From NCBI GenBank assembly GCA_032718475.1, contig JAUCBJ010007634.1, positions 1 to 59,314 on the forward strand: a stretch of 59,314 bases of DNA, given 5' to 3'. The translations under genes and the position numbers were made by a program. Positions 1 through 10,102 of this stretch are shown piece by piece. How positions within the stretch are numbered: position 1 is the first letter of the stretch; each line of letters starts with the position of its first letter. The notes beneath the pieces were generated by a model. The model was not told the DNA's origin. It searched no databases and saw only the letters and a list, made by a program, of their open reading frames with translations. This stretch comes from Nemertoderma westbladi (taxonomy: Eukaryota > Xenacoelomorpha > Nemertodermatida > Nemertodermatidae).

Positions 1-545
1 TGGTCAAAAAGTTTAACAGATTTATTTGCGAATTACGCTACTGTTAAAGGGACATCACGCTACTATATGTATTATTTAATATACGGTATGAGAGCAATAT
101 CGCACGAAGCAATGTCAGTGTGAAGAGGCAAGTCGTTTCCAAGGTCTACCCAGAGCTTGGTTTAGCCGAGACACGAGGATCTGAACTTTGCATTCCTAAT
201 ACTCTGCCTACCAATAATACTTGAATATAGTAGTGGCTTTATTGTACTTTAAGAAGTACGGACATTTCATCTTACTGTAGTCACGTATTTATAATATGAT
301 ACGGACAGTAAGGGAAGAGAAAAATAATTATTTCTTGCCGTCGCACTAAATATATTGTAAGTAATTAAATACGTAATAAACACTAATATATTGCACTAAT
401 TTACTAAATATTCTAAAATAACATTCTACTAAATAAAATTAAAGAAAACGATTATAATAAAATTACATAATAATACATACCTAAATATAAAATAATAATA
501 AAAAAAATATAAAATAATATAGTCACACACCCACTCCATATATAA
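1..545 (-). repeat. 3' noncoding end / probable 3' LTR of BEL/Pao-like copy 1 (cut by window edge)
   Basis: Noncoding AT-rich DNA downstream (minus strand) of the copy 1 ORF. It aligns with 14017-14558, which flanks copy 2 in the same place. A stretch of about 195 bp starting near position 40 looks identical in the two copies, far closer than the ORFs are. On the minus strand a purine/G-rich run (about 525-540) lies just after the stop codon and could be the polypurine tract, followed by TGTGTGACT as the LTR start. No second LTR was found at the other end of the element, so 'LTR' is an inference. Confidence 0.6.
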
Positions 546-3500
546 TTACGTTATGGAGTCCCTAGATCTTTGTCGAATTAGGGAAGTGGTCGTAGGAAGA
601 GTATCCTGCCTTCCATGGTTTCCGGACAGTTTTCGGTCTCTTTCCAGTAAACCTAAGCGACCAGCTGGGCGATTAGGCTGTCGTGTTACTTCCTCCGCTC
701 CCTTGGCCTGTCTAATCTCCTCAGTGGTAAGATGAGGAGGCCATTCATCTTCTTCTTTACTTAGGGAGTCGGGTCCACCTAACCAGCCTGGAGTATCTAT
801 CAGTTCTTGAAGAGTTGCTCCTCTGGAAGCGGTGTCGGCTGGATTAATCGTCCCAAGGCAATGTCTCCATTGATCTACATTGGAGTTAATATCGTCATTA
901 TCTGAGGAGTATGGTGTTCCCTCAGTTGGGTCGTCCACATCACTGCTCTCCACTTCCCCCTTTACTTGGTATACCTGTTGTTGAGGTAATCTCTCTTTGA
1001 GAGTTCTACGGGAAGGGCCAGTGAAGTACCAACCTACTCTAGTTCTTACCGCATAGGTTTGTAGTGGCTGTGGTTGAGCAGGCCGTTTCTCTAATGGCTC
1101 GAGCGCCTCATGCGCGTTTTGGCCGATGAGTATTTGCACTCCAGGATAATCGGTTTGGAATCGAGGTATCTCAAGATGTTGGATGCACTCATCCTCGTCC
1201 CAATTATAAGGTTCTGCTTGAGTAGTAGCAAAGTTCTTTATAGCCACCATTTTTACTGACCTTATACCTTGTGTTCCTAACTTATCCTGGGGGGTGGACA
1301 ACACACCTACATAGTAATCTGCCGTTAGGGTAGATTTCCAAACCTGCATAATTCCTGACATATTCAATTTAGTCCGGAACTTGGGTTGTCCAGCAAAGAT
1401 ATCTTCGGCTAGTTCTTGATCGATGAATGTTCCTGTGCTGCCGGAGTCAAGTAGGGCGTTCACTATGTAACTCTTGTTGAGACCATGAATTCTCACTTGC
1501 ACTACAGGAAATTCTCTTATTCCTATGTTGGAAGTTGGAACTTTCCAAGATGGTTGTTTGTCAAAAGGAGTTGGAGTAAACTCGTCAGTGTCCTTTTCAT
1601 CCGTAAGTGCTCGATACACTGTGGTATTTATTAGATAACAGGATTCGTTGGCATCGGAGAATTCGTCTGTATAGAATCCTTCCCACTCAGAACCTTGGTC
1701 AGTGTCGTTCACATCACTGAATTGGACATGTAGTTCGGGCTCACTTACCTGACTCGGGTTGTCTCGTTCGAACTCACTGTGTAACAAGATGTGATGTTTC
1801 GCGCCACACTTTGCACACTTTACGTCGGAGTAACAGGTTCGCCGTTGGTGTCCTGATCTGAGGCAATTATAGCATAACCGCTTATTCCACAGGACTGTAT
1901 GTCTGTCTACAGGGGATTTCTTTAGAAATTCAGCACACGCACTCAAACGGTGGGGCCCGTCGCACAGCGCACATTTTGGTTTGATGTTACTCACCTTAAC
2001 TTGGTTAACGTTCTGCACTCTCGTTCTTTCTTCGGGCTTTCTTCCGTGAATTCTCTTAGGAGACGTAGGAGGAGTTGTTGTTACCTGTTCTCTCCTGTCA
2101 CTGGTTCGAGACTTGTATTTACTTACGTCTTTATAGGTCTTGTTGTCATAGTAAGATTTTGCTGTGTCTTTCCCGCTGTCCTCTTCTTGAGAAGCTTGGC
2201 TTTCGCCGTCGTCAGTATAACACACTGGTATTATCCTTCTCCTAGAAACGGGTTTCTCACTTACCTTATTTTCCGATGTTTTCTCTCTGGACTGCCTTAT
2301 GAGTTGTAATTTTACTTCACTATCTAAGAAGGACATGAGGTCAGCCATGGTAGGACTTCGTCGTTGTTGTTCATTCATGTACAACACTTTCTTGTCCCAG
2401 CGTGTACATACTCCACCCTTTGGTAAAGTAGAGACTACGGCTCCAAGGACCATGGAACTCTGATATTCATGCGACTTACCTAACCAGTCCAGTTGTCTAC
2501 AGATCTCTTGAATCTCATCGGCAAACTCTATAATCTCGCTACTAAGGAAGTGTCGGGGGGCTACTAATTTTGCATATAAATACTTAGCTATGTTATCCTT
2601 GTTACCATACCTGATGTTTAATGTATCCCAAACTTGTCTTAATCCTTCTGGATGTCCGATAAACTTTAACGCCATTAACTTGGGAGGTCCTTCCAAGCAC
2701 TTGATGAGGAATCTAAGTTTCTCTCCGTTAGATAGTACAGAGTTCTGTATGCTATCTTTGTAATATTCGTTGAAAGGTAACCATTTCATCTCATCTCCAT
2801 TGAATTTGACGATCTCTCCCACTTTGACCGCTTGGCGGGCTTCTGTTCTAGCCATCTGACGCGTGAAGCTTTCTTGGGCCATCGTGTTATTTAATATCGA
2901 ATTGTCGGTATATAAATTTCTCGGATCATTATCAGGTCTATAGGGAATATCATTAATAACAGGTCTATAATCACCCTTAATAGGGTTTGCTATAGGAGTT
3001 TCAACTTCACTAGCAGTATAGATGCGTGTAGGCTCCACACCTTGCGCATGTAATACTTCAGACCTAACAGGTTGACACAATGTTACAGGGGGTATTGGTA
3101 TGCCCTTTTGTATATTGACTAATTTGTCGCATTCTAGCGCGAGACTTTGCTGCACTTCCTGCAACTCTGCTCTACTTTCCCTCACTGTTCCCTTAAGTTG
3201 GTGGACAGTCTCCTGCATCTGTCCTAGCAGGAGATTCATCCCCCGCCGTCCCTCTTCCACCCACTCAACCGCTGAAGCGGGAGTCGCCAACATAGTAGCG
3301 GGCTGACGCGGGACGACGGGAGACAAATTATTGATTTCTCTCTCTGCTATCTGGACAGGGATATTCTCTTGGACTGTTCCACCGGGTACAGGCAGTGTAG
3401 TACTATGTAAAGGGAATTTAGAGTTAAGCTCTGGAAGTACAGGGGTCTCTAACACAGAAGTGACTTTGGGAACGACAGGCTTAATTATTTCAGGCTCATC

Positions 3501-5165
3501 AACTATTGTAGGGAGTCTTGTGACCTGAATAATTTGTTCTGTGGGTTCTGTACTACCTAAGTCTGTGCTAGCTAGTTGTCTTCTGACAGCTGGGGGCAAA
3601 TCAGGCAATTTGCGACGGTAATATGTTTTTCTACGTCTACTTAGATGGGATCTATTTCCTCCGCCTTCAGGGTCGGTAGTATCGCCTTCCTCCGAGGATG
3701 TGTACCCCTGGCGCTTGGGAGTAGATTTTCTCATCATCTGCATTTGATTAGCAGTAAACTGTTTATTTATACTGTCTTGTGTCTCTTGCAGATTCTCCAA
3801 CTCCAGTTGGGTAGTCTGCTCAGATGCTCTCCTTTCTGCTTCTCTCACTGCCTTTGCCACCTTTCTTTCTGCTTCTACTTCTGCCGCTGCTGTCTTTCTT
3901 TCTGCTGCTGCTTCTGCCGCCACTGCCTTTCTTTCGGCTTCTGCTTCTGCCGTAGCCGCCGCCATAGCCGCCGCCTTTTGTTCCTCTATCCTTCTTTTCT
4001 TTATTTGTTCTTCTCGGACTCTAGTGAGGCGGAGTTTTTCATCACATTCAGCTTGGTTTGCAGCTAACATTTCGGCATCGATTGAGTCCAACACAAGCTT
4101 GGTTCCTTCACTATTAGGGGAAAGTCCAGCCAGCCGTCTCCTCAACTCTTCGTCTCCTAAGAATCGCTGATAGTCGGACAAATAAATGTCGATAGCGTCT
4201 CTAGTTCGCGGTTTCTCGGCGGCCTCTTCGCTTTCCGCTTGAGCAAGGGTGACATCAGTTGGTTCGGTGACATCAGTTGGTTCCTCATAGGTTGATCTCT
4301 CAGCCAGCTGGGATTTCCACTGGGCTGTTTCCTGTACTTTGAGATCTACCCGATGTAGCCAAGTTTTGACAGCAACCTGCAGCGACGTGTCCTGTCTTCT
4401 TTTGGAAGTTTCCTCAAAGGCTGAGAGAATTAGTCGAATGCGTAGGGTTCTTTCGCGTATTTGATATAGCAGTTCTTCCTGCTCTTGAGGTCCGTGAGGT
4501 TGTCGAAACAGTTGTTCTTCCAATCGCTCCAAGGATCCGAAGAATCCCTGCACATATCCTGCTGCCGACCTCTTCCAAACAGCTGGATCCATTGTATCTT
4601 TAGCCACTCCCATCCTGTGTATATCTTCCCAAGTAGCCTCGGACAGATCCAACGGAAATCCGAGTCCGGGAAAGTTCCATTGTGATTCAACAATAGATAT
4701 CAATTCTTCCCTGGCGTATCCCGTGTAATTATCTTGGGTCGCTTGCTTATTCTTCGCCCAGTCGGCTTGATGTTCCTCCACCGCAATGAGTATAGTAGTT
4801 AGCACTGCAGCAGGAAGAGTAAGAAGGGGGTCCGAGTAGACTGTATCAGCCATCTGCACTCCATGTTCGGGAGTCAACTCTACAGTATCCGAACTGCTGG
4901 AGCTATCTGGTCTCTGGGAAGTAGGTTCTTGACCAAGATGTTGCTGCGATAGGACAGCTGCCTCTTGGTCCCGTTTTACCTGTGCCCGAGTGCCTATGAT
5001 GGACCTATGGTGGACTAGCCTAGGGTCTGATACTACTGGAGGGATGACCTTTTTTACAGTAGGGGGGGAGCCGAACTCCTCTCTTATTCGCTCCACACTC
5101 CTATCTGAATCACAGATAGTTGTATCGATCAGACTGTCTGACAGGTTTTTCTGAGTGTCAGACAT
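546..5165 (-). CDS. BEL/Pao-like Gag-protease polyprotein lacking RT and integrase (copy 1, 1539 aa)
   Basis: One uninterrupted minus-strand frame from the ATG at 5165. Approximate order: N-terminal low-complexity region; Ala/Glu/Arg-rich coiled coil (residues 390-470); DUF1759-type retroelement Gag domain (about 770-960, containing VKFNGDEMKWLPFNEYY); Cys/His zinc knuckles (about 1060-1130, CALC...CYNC...CAKCGAKHH); aspartic protease of the DUF1758 type (about 1235-1380, active-site motif ALLDSGSTGTFID). In the BEL/Pao family an RT should follow. Here the frame jumps to a motif from the RNase H end (NPADTASRGAT, about 1435) and then to a C-terminal tail (RPAGRLGLLE) like the end of BEL integrases. 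RT, most of RNase H and the integrase core are missing with no frame break. Copy 2 has the same junction. The product could form particles and process Gag but could not reverse transcribe. It is either a non-autonomous element or a co-opted gag gene. Confidence 0.85.
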   Translation of the reverse strand: MSDTQKNLSDSLIDTTICDSDRSVERIREEFGSPPTVKKVIPPVVSDPRLVHHRSIIGTRAQVKRDQEAAVLSQQHLGQEPTSQRPDSSSSSDTVELTPEHGVQMADTVYSDPLLTLPAAVLTTILIAVEEHQADWAKNKQATQDNYTGYAREELISIVESQWNFPGLGFPLDLSEATWEDIHRMGVAKDTMDPAVWKRSAAGYVQGFFGSLERLEEQLFRQPHGPQEQEELLYQIRERTLRIRLILSAFEETSKRRQDTSLQVAVKTWLHRVDLKVQETAQWKSQLAERSTYEEPTDVTEPTDVTLAQAESEEAAEKPRTRDAIDIYLSDYQRFLGDEELRRRLAGLSPNSEGTKLVLDSIDAEMLAANQAECDEKLRLTRVREEQIKKRRIEEQKAAAMAAATAEAEAERKAVAAEAAAERKTAAAEVEAERKVAKAVREAERRASEQTTQLELENLQETQDSINKQFTANQMQMMRKSTPKRQGYTSSEEGDTTDPEGGGNRSHLSRRRKTYYRRKLPDLPPAVRRQLASTDLGSTEPTEQIIQVTRLPTIVDEPEIIKPVVPKVTSVLETPVLPELNSKFPLHSTTLPVPGGTVQENIPVQIAEREINNLSPVVPRQPATMLATPASAVEWVEEGRRGMNLLLGQMQETVHQLKGTVRESRAELQEVQQSLALECDKLVNIQKGIPIPPVTLCQPVRSEVLHAQGVEPTRIYTASEVETPIANPIKGDYRPVINDIPYRPDNDPRNLYTDNSILNNTMAQESFTRQMARTEARQAVKVGEIVKFNGDEMKWLPFNEYYKDSIQNSVLSNGEKLRFLIKCLEGPPKLMALKFIGHPEGLRQVWDTLNIRYGNKDNIAKYLYAKLVAPRHFLSSEIIEFADEIQEICRQLDWLGKSHEYQSSMVLGAVVSTLPKGGVCTRWDKKVLYMNEQQRRSPTMADLMSFLDSEVKLQLIRQSREKTSENKVSEKPVSRRRIIPVCYTDDGESQASQEEDSGKDTAKSYYDNKTYKDVSKYKSRTSDRREQVTTTPPTSPKRIHGRKPEERTRVQNVNQVKVSNIKPKCALCDGPHRLSACAEFLKKSPVDRHTVLWNKRLCYNCLRSGHQRRTCYSDVKCAKCGAKHHILLHSEFERDNPSQVSEPELHVQFSDVNDTDQGSEWEGFYTDEFSDANESCYLINTTVYRALTDEKDTDEFTPTPFDKQPSWKVPTSNIGIREFPVVQVRIHGLNKSYIVNALLDSGSTGTFIDQELAEDIFAGQPKFRTKLNMSGIMQVWKSTLTADYYVGVLSTPQDKLGTQGIRSVKMVAIKNFATTQAEPYNWDEDECIQHLEIPRFQTDYPGVQILIGQNAHEALEPLEKRPAQPQPLQTYAVRTRVGWYFTGPSRRTLKERLPQQQVYQVKGEVESSDVDDPTEGTPYSSDNDDINSNVDQWRHCLGTINPADTASRGATLQELIDTPGWLGGPDSLSKEEDEWPPHLTTEEIRQAKGAEEVTRQPNRPAGRLGLLERDRKLSGNHGRQDTLPTTTSLIRQRSRDSIT

Positions 5166-6230
5166 GTTTAGTTATATAGTTGAATGTCTACTACTATAGT
5201 TTCAGTTAAAGCAAGTCTAGTAATTCAGTATGACCGCAAGCCTAGCGATTTATTACCGGTACCGTTACTCGGTGTAACGTGATATATACACAATATATTA
5301 GAATACCGGTATGCTTATAATATATAAGTATTATTACAGACTAGATTTGTCACAGAGTACCGGTATATAATTTTAGCACAAATATATATATATATATATA
5401 GTAGGCCTATAATGAATACCGGTATACAGCTTACACTTACAGCATGTAAGTATAATTATGAACTAGAATTTATTACAGAGTACCGGTATGATTTCAGCTC
5501 AAATTTATAGAAATAAATATAATAAGCCTATAGTGAGTACCGGTATGTCAATTATTTTAGAATATTTGAATCTCTGAATATTTTAGGGCTACTTGGTTAC
5601 TTTAACTTACTTTGTTACCGTTATTTAAGCAGTAGTCCAACTGATAGTATGACCTAGTTGTTGTATGGCAGGCCTACTATTTATAAATCGTTTGATTTGA
5701 TTTATAATATTTATATACCCGTTTATATGGGTTTTTTGTCAATATTTGAAATAAATGTTATTATTTCTGGGGGGTCACTACACAGAAGCTGAACGCCTCT
5801 AAGTGAAGTGCTATTTATTTGACACTAAAAACTGATAATTCTAATTTACCTAAGTTACTTAATACTACAAATTACTTACGATACGGGTGAGATTAATTCT
5901 CTAATTAAACACAACAAAATATTACGTACGAAATTTTTTAGGGTAATTTTACAGGAAGTCTACAAACCAGTCTAACAAAGGGTTAGAATTCGGTTTATTA
6001 CAACGGACAGGGTACTACGGTATTTGAAAATAATAAGTAGTAGTAAATATATTGCACTGTCCAGATAGGAAAATACCACCGTCTGACGACCTATAACCGT
6101 ATCGCTATAGGTACTACGTTATGTATCACGGATTGTTCCTACCCAGAAGCTAATAGAGCTAACGAATGTGCCTATCAACCACTTTACAACACAAATATAC
6201 TGCCTACACTAATTACTTCGGATAGCACTG
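5166..6230 (-). other. 5' leader/LTR-like region of BEL copy 1 with TACCGGTA clusters
   Basis: Noncoding DNA upstream (minus strand) of the copy 1 start codon. It aligns at roughly 85-88% with 19446-20492 upstream of copy 2, so it belongs to the element. At least six TACCGGTA palindromes lie between 5250 and 5550. Part of the spacing comes from a diverged duplication of about 125 bp (5336-5425 versus 5460-5550). It also contains AGGCCTA motifs and an (AT)n run near 5385. No ORF was seen. Confidence 0.6.
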
Positions 6231-7435
6231 TACACTAAACCCTAAATTAGGTACAAGTACCGGTATAACAAATAATCAGTAGTTAAATATACTTGAACAG
6301 TTAAAAGAACCACGGCATCTGCTGGAGTGACCGAAGCACAAAGTCGTCAGTCTTTACCTACGCCAAGCAGCCCTGATGTAGTACCGGGGTTAGTTTAACT
6401 ATAACGGTATGTATAACAAGCACAATTACTGTAGGAATAAACTTGGGGACATGAATGTTGCGAATAATCGCATAAACTCTGAATAATAAATATTACGCTA
6501 CCCGTACAGAATACTCAAACAAATACAAACCAAACGCTGGCAAACTACTATCAAGCCTAAACAAACTACAGTATGTGCAGATTCTGAAACTGTTAGTTAG
6601 TATGCGTTCTAACACGGTAGTACGACTTACTCTTTAAGAGGGGATTGACCTTACCGCTTATGGCTGCCCCAACTTACTAACGGCACTTGATCAGACCAAC
6701 TCTACACACGCAGCAATCCCTTCAGACCTAAAAATAGCTAGACAACAATCCAGCCTACAAATATTTGAGTAATAACTATTACGGTACCTGAACAGACCAC
6801 ACAAACAAACTCAGGCTAAAACACTGGCAGACTACGATCAAGCCTAGATAAACTACAGTATATGCAGACTCTGAAACTGTTAGTTAGTATGCGTTCTAAC
6901 ACGGTAGTACGGCTTATTCTTTAAGAGGGGATTGACCTTACCGCATATGGCTGCCCCAACTTACTAACGGCACTTTATCAGACAAACTCTACACACGCCG
7001 TAATCTCTCCAAACTCAACAACAGTCAGACAGCAGCTCAGCCTACAATTATCTGAACAATCTGAGCAGGGTCACACGCCTTCTGCTCAATATTAGCCTAC
7101 TAGGAAATAAAACCGACAGAAATAGGTAAAATCTCAATAAAAATTCAGGGCTGCAGTCCCTGATTAAGTACTAAGACCTACCAGTATACAATAATCACAA
7201 TCGAATAATACTAAATGTACTTGTACAGCAGTACCGGTACCGGTGATGACAGTTAAGCCTACTGACCTACAAAAGTACCGGTTCAGTTTTACCAGTCACT
7301 ACGGTATTTTGCAACCTTATTGCCTACTGCAATAAGATTATAAACTGTTACTGTTCGACAGAACAGTATTAAACTGTATTTAATGCCTACACTTGCAACC
7401 TTATTGCCTACTGCAATAAGATCATAAACTGTTAC
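6231..7435. other. Noncoding region with tandem duplications between BEL copy 1 and gypsy LTR a
   Basis: No credible coding sequence. It probably continues the leader or LTR of BEL copy 1, but copy 2 cannot be compared here because its homology is cut at 20493 by another LTR. The two tandem duplications are listed separately. Further TACCGGTA motifs occur near 6258, 7235 and 7275. Confidence 0.4.
6475..7010. repeat. Tandem duplication, period about 287 bp
   Basis: The block around 6552-6715 recurs at 6839-7000. The second copy keeps the string GTTAGTTAGTATGCGTTC and the following GAGGGGATTGACCTTACCGC with only scattered changes. The offset measured at CAAGCCTA is 287 bp. Two copies only, noncoding. 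Confidence 0.8.
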
Positions 7436-7439
7436 TGTT
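7309..7439. repeat. Tandem duplication, period 84 bp
   Basis: TTGCAACCTTATTGCCTACT and the sequence after it at 7309 recur at 7393 almost unchanged. The second copy is interrupted exactly at TGTTCG, where LTR a begins at 7436. The first copy runs through TGTTCG into different sequence. Confidence 0.75.
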
Positions 7440-8683
7440 CGCGCTTTTGAAGACCTTTAGCAGTTTAACCTGCCAAAATTTATATGTCTTTTAGTTAATT
7501 AAAACACCTTTAGCATACGACAACAATTTATGCTAATACACAAAACATTAGCCGAAGTCAGCCCATGCGCGATCATTCACCCGATGGATCTACACCCGGG
7601 AGGCTGAATTCGGATGCTTAAATTTTATTATTGCAGTGTAAGGTTGCAGCGTAAACTTACTGTATTATTCGATAGATCGTTAATAATTAATTCCTGACAG
7701 ATATTATTGGCTTTCGGGAAATATTAACAGTTCCTTTAGGACGTGGCGCTTTATCTATTTAAACAGAACTAAGACTTATACTAAAACGCAACGATACTGC
7801 TTATGATTAAAGTATAAAGCGTATTCTTTAGGAAATACTTTGTTACCAATCACAATCATACACACTATTCTGCCGACAGTCAGTATATTTGATCACACAT
7901 AAAGAGAGCAGTAATTGACTCACGTAGGGTCTGCTAAATAACATTGGATTCAATACACACCACATTAATATAAATCGCAATTATTATGTATAACCGGTCT
8001 TTCTAACCTGTAGTGTATCAAGAAAATTGGGAATTTGGGTGATTTATCCGTATTATCCAAAGAGCAATATTTCCATCAACAAATAGGTACAATTAATAAC
8101 TGACGGTAAAATAACAGTACAAACAATATGATTAATGCAATTAAATTAAGTAAGTATGTTAAGATGCGTTAAGGTTCGATTCGTTAAGGTAACAGTTTAT
8201 ACTTTCGATAATTCAAGCAGTTTACTAGAGTTCTTACCGAAAGGCCGGTGTTTCTGGCTTAGACAGCAATAACAACAAAGTATCAAGTAAAAAACAGTAA
8301 GACTGAACACTCTCCTTATGATCGGCTGAAAAGCTACACGTCGACAGGAAAAATCGCTCTGATTGGCTCAAGCCAAACAAAGAACCATGCTTCCAATGGC
8401 TGTTTCCATGTCAGCAACCAGCTGTTAGATGTCGTAATATGAATCATCACGGCTAAGCTGTGAAAGGTAGTTGGTGCATTACAGGTTTTTTGCCTTACCA
8501 TGTCCGCCAAAACACGTATATAGCAGAATGACTTTTATGTCCGTTAAAACACCTGTAACGGTACCTTGCGGGCGAGGGGAATATATATACAGTTAGAGAA
8601 CCTTTTTAGAGTATTCCAGCGCCTGGGGGAAAACTGGATTGCGAAGCAAAAGGGGCCAGTTAGATCCCACAGAAGCTTTTACA
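7436..8683 (-). repeat. Gypsy-type LTR a
   Basis: 1248 bp, with TG...CA ends (TGTTCGCGCTTTTG to AAGCTTTTACA). It shares conserved blocks with LTRs b, c and d: the TTTAACCTGCCA start, CGCGATCATTCACCCG, the AACAGTTCCTTTAGGACGTG box, and the terminal AGAAGCTTTTACA. It is clearly more diverged from b than b is from c, so it is an older copy or belongs to another subfamily. Confidence 0.75.
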
Positions 8684-8940
8684 ATTGCCTTCTTGAAAAC
8701 TTCATGGGATAATGGTTCTAATGTCGCAGGATGTGCAGGTAATTGAGTTCTAAGACGATGGCCAAACATCAAGCTACATGGTGCTACATTTGTGAATGAA
8801 TGTATTGTTGCATTTAGTTCTAGAATTGTGACAGCGAATGCATCTCCAAGATTGGGGTCATCTATCTTTTCCAATAACTACTTAGCTTCTTTAAAGCTTC
8901 TTCAGCCATGCCATTTGCTTGTGGTTATCGTGTTGAGGTC
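8593..8940 (-). pseudogene. Ty3/gypsy integrase C-terminal core fragment
   Basis: Minus-strand translation gives a typical end of the gypsy integrase core. An RPQ-ANGMAEEAL-like stretch split by frame changes (about 8880-8940) precedes LNATIHSFTNVAPCSLMFG and HRLRTQLPA. In the family this is the helix after the catalytic Glu region plus the 'LFGR..RT.LP' motif. The frame then runs directly into LTR a at about 8683, so the usual C-terminal part of about 100 residues is absent. Broken remnant. Confidence 0.7.
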
Positions 8941-9310
8941 GGTATCCAAGTGATACAAATGATATTGGGATAGCATTAGGTTTTCAAAATATCTTCATCG
9001 GCGTACCTACTTCCCCACCTTTCATAGGGAAAAGAAATTCTGAATCATCGAAGGCATCCCAATATTTATGACGTAATGTTTTGTTAACTGTTTCAAACCC
9101 CGCATGTTTTTCCATTTCTGATTAAGTTTTTATCCATGCTAAACGCTCCTCTTTAGCCCATACTGACTCATCTTACCATGCAATCCTGTAGAATTTATAG
9201 TTGGTGTATCACTGACGGAATCTTTTTCCTCAAAATTGTTTGAGTTTTTTATCGAATTACATGCAATTTGAAATGGAAATATCTCATGGATTATTGCAGA
9301 GCCTTGCATG
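8941..9310 (-). pseudogene. Gypsy protease-RT linker remnant
   Basis: On the minus strand, around 8985-9110, one reads KYWDAFDDSEFLFP and then PMKIF-KPNAIPISF, with a stop inside. This resembles the linker just before RT in K02A2.6-type gypsy polyproteins (usually 'PMKIHL...A.P'). It is followed at once by integrase-core sequence, which places the deletion junction near 8950: RT, RNase H and the front of integrase are missing. Confidence 0.55.
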
Positions 9311-9313
9311 CTT

Positions 9314-9568
9314 TCAAAAATAGGAAGAATCCATGAACTCCATGACAAACACAAGCTGAAACCAAATTTGAGTTACACATACATCAAAAACACCTGCTTG
9401 AATAAGTTGCTGTCCACCGACAGATGATATTAACCGTAACCGTAAATTAGAATCTGCAAAATGCTCCATATATATATATCCATACCCGCCCATTACTGAT
9501 GCACCAGCGCCTGTATCAGGAACTGCCATTATTTTCTTTGTGCCATCAATGTCCGCTGTAACTGTCAC
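9314..9568 (-). pseudogene. Gypsy-type retropepsin (aspartic protease) fragment
   Basis: Minus-strand frame with the active-site motif VPDTGAGASVMG (D-T-G) near its start, then RLISSVGGQQLIQAGVFDV, a typical second beta strand of gypsy proteases. The frame breaks after about 70 residues, so the flap and C-terminal part are not continuous. It lies between the gag knuckle and the PR-RT linker, in normal gag-pol order. Confidence 0.7.
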
Positions 9569-9649
9569 TATTTTATATTACGCATCGAGTTGGTACCTGT
9601 AGCAGCAATTACAGTGTTATGAAAGACAACTGCATTTGCTGAAGTTTGT

Positions 9650-10102
9650 TTATTCTGTTTGCAAACAACTGCGAAATGACCAGATTTTCCACATGATTAG
9701 ACATGATTTATCTTTTGCTGGGCAGGTTCTACCTGGAGCATGTTTTGAAGGAGAACCACAACCGTAGCATGGGTATTTTTTAATCTGTTCAGTCCCTGAA
9801 ACATTGGACTGTATACTGTTTTTATTCCACTTATTTCTCTGATATGGAGTTTTCCTTGCAGCATTGACCGACTCATCATTTTCATCTTCATCTTCCACCA
9901 ATTTCGCAGCCGTATAGGAATTATGTGTTGTTAATTCCTTAGCTCCAGCAGTTGTAGTCTCCAATGTATATAAAATATTCCATGCTGCATCAATTGATTT
10001 CGGTTGCTCGGCCATTAATTTTTTAATCATTTGCTCATCATAAAGCTCAATCAATAAAATCGCACGAAGTAACATATCTGGAGATATATTATCGATATCC
10101 AC
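9650..10102 (-). pseudogene. Gypsy Gag C-terminal half with zinc knuckle
   Basis: 150 codons on the minus strand. The first 55 residues resemble the end of a gypsy Gag capsid (DMLLRAILLIELYDEQMIKK). An acidic linker follows, then a Cys/His knuckle CYGCGSPSKHAPGRTCPAKD like that of K02A2.6-type elements. The reading frame begins exactly at the inner edge of LTR b (10103), so the Gag N-terminus, the leader and any primer-binding site were lost in a deletion that joins LTR to gag. Confidence 0.7.

Noticed and set aside
9139-9354. 71-codon minus-strand ORF
   Set aside because: It overlaps the gypsy protease remnant in another frame and matches no retroelement motif.
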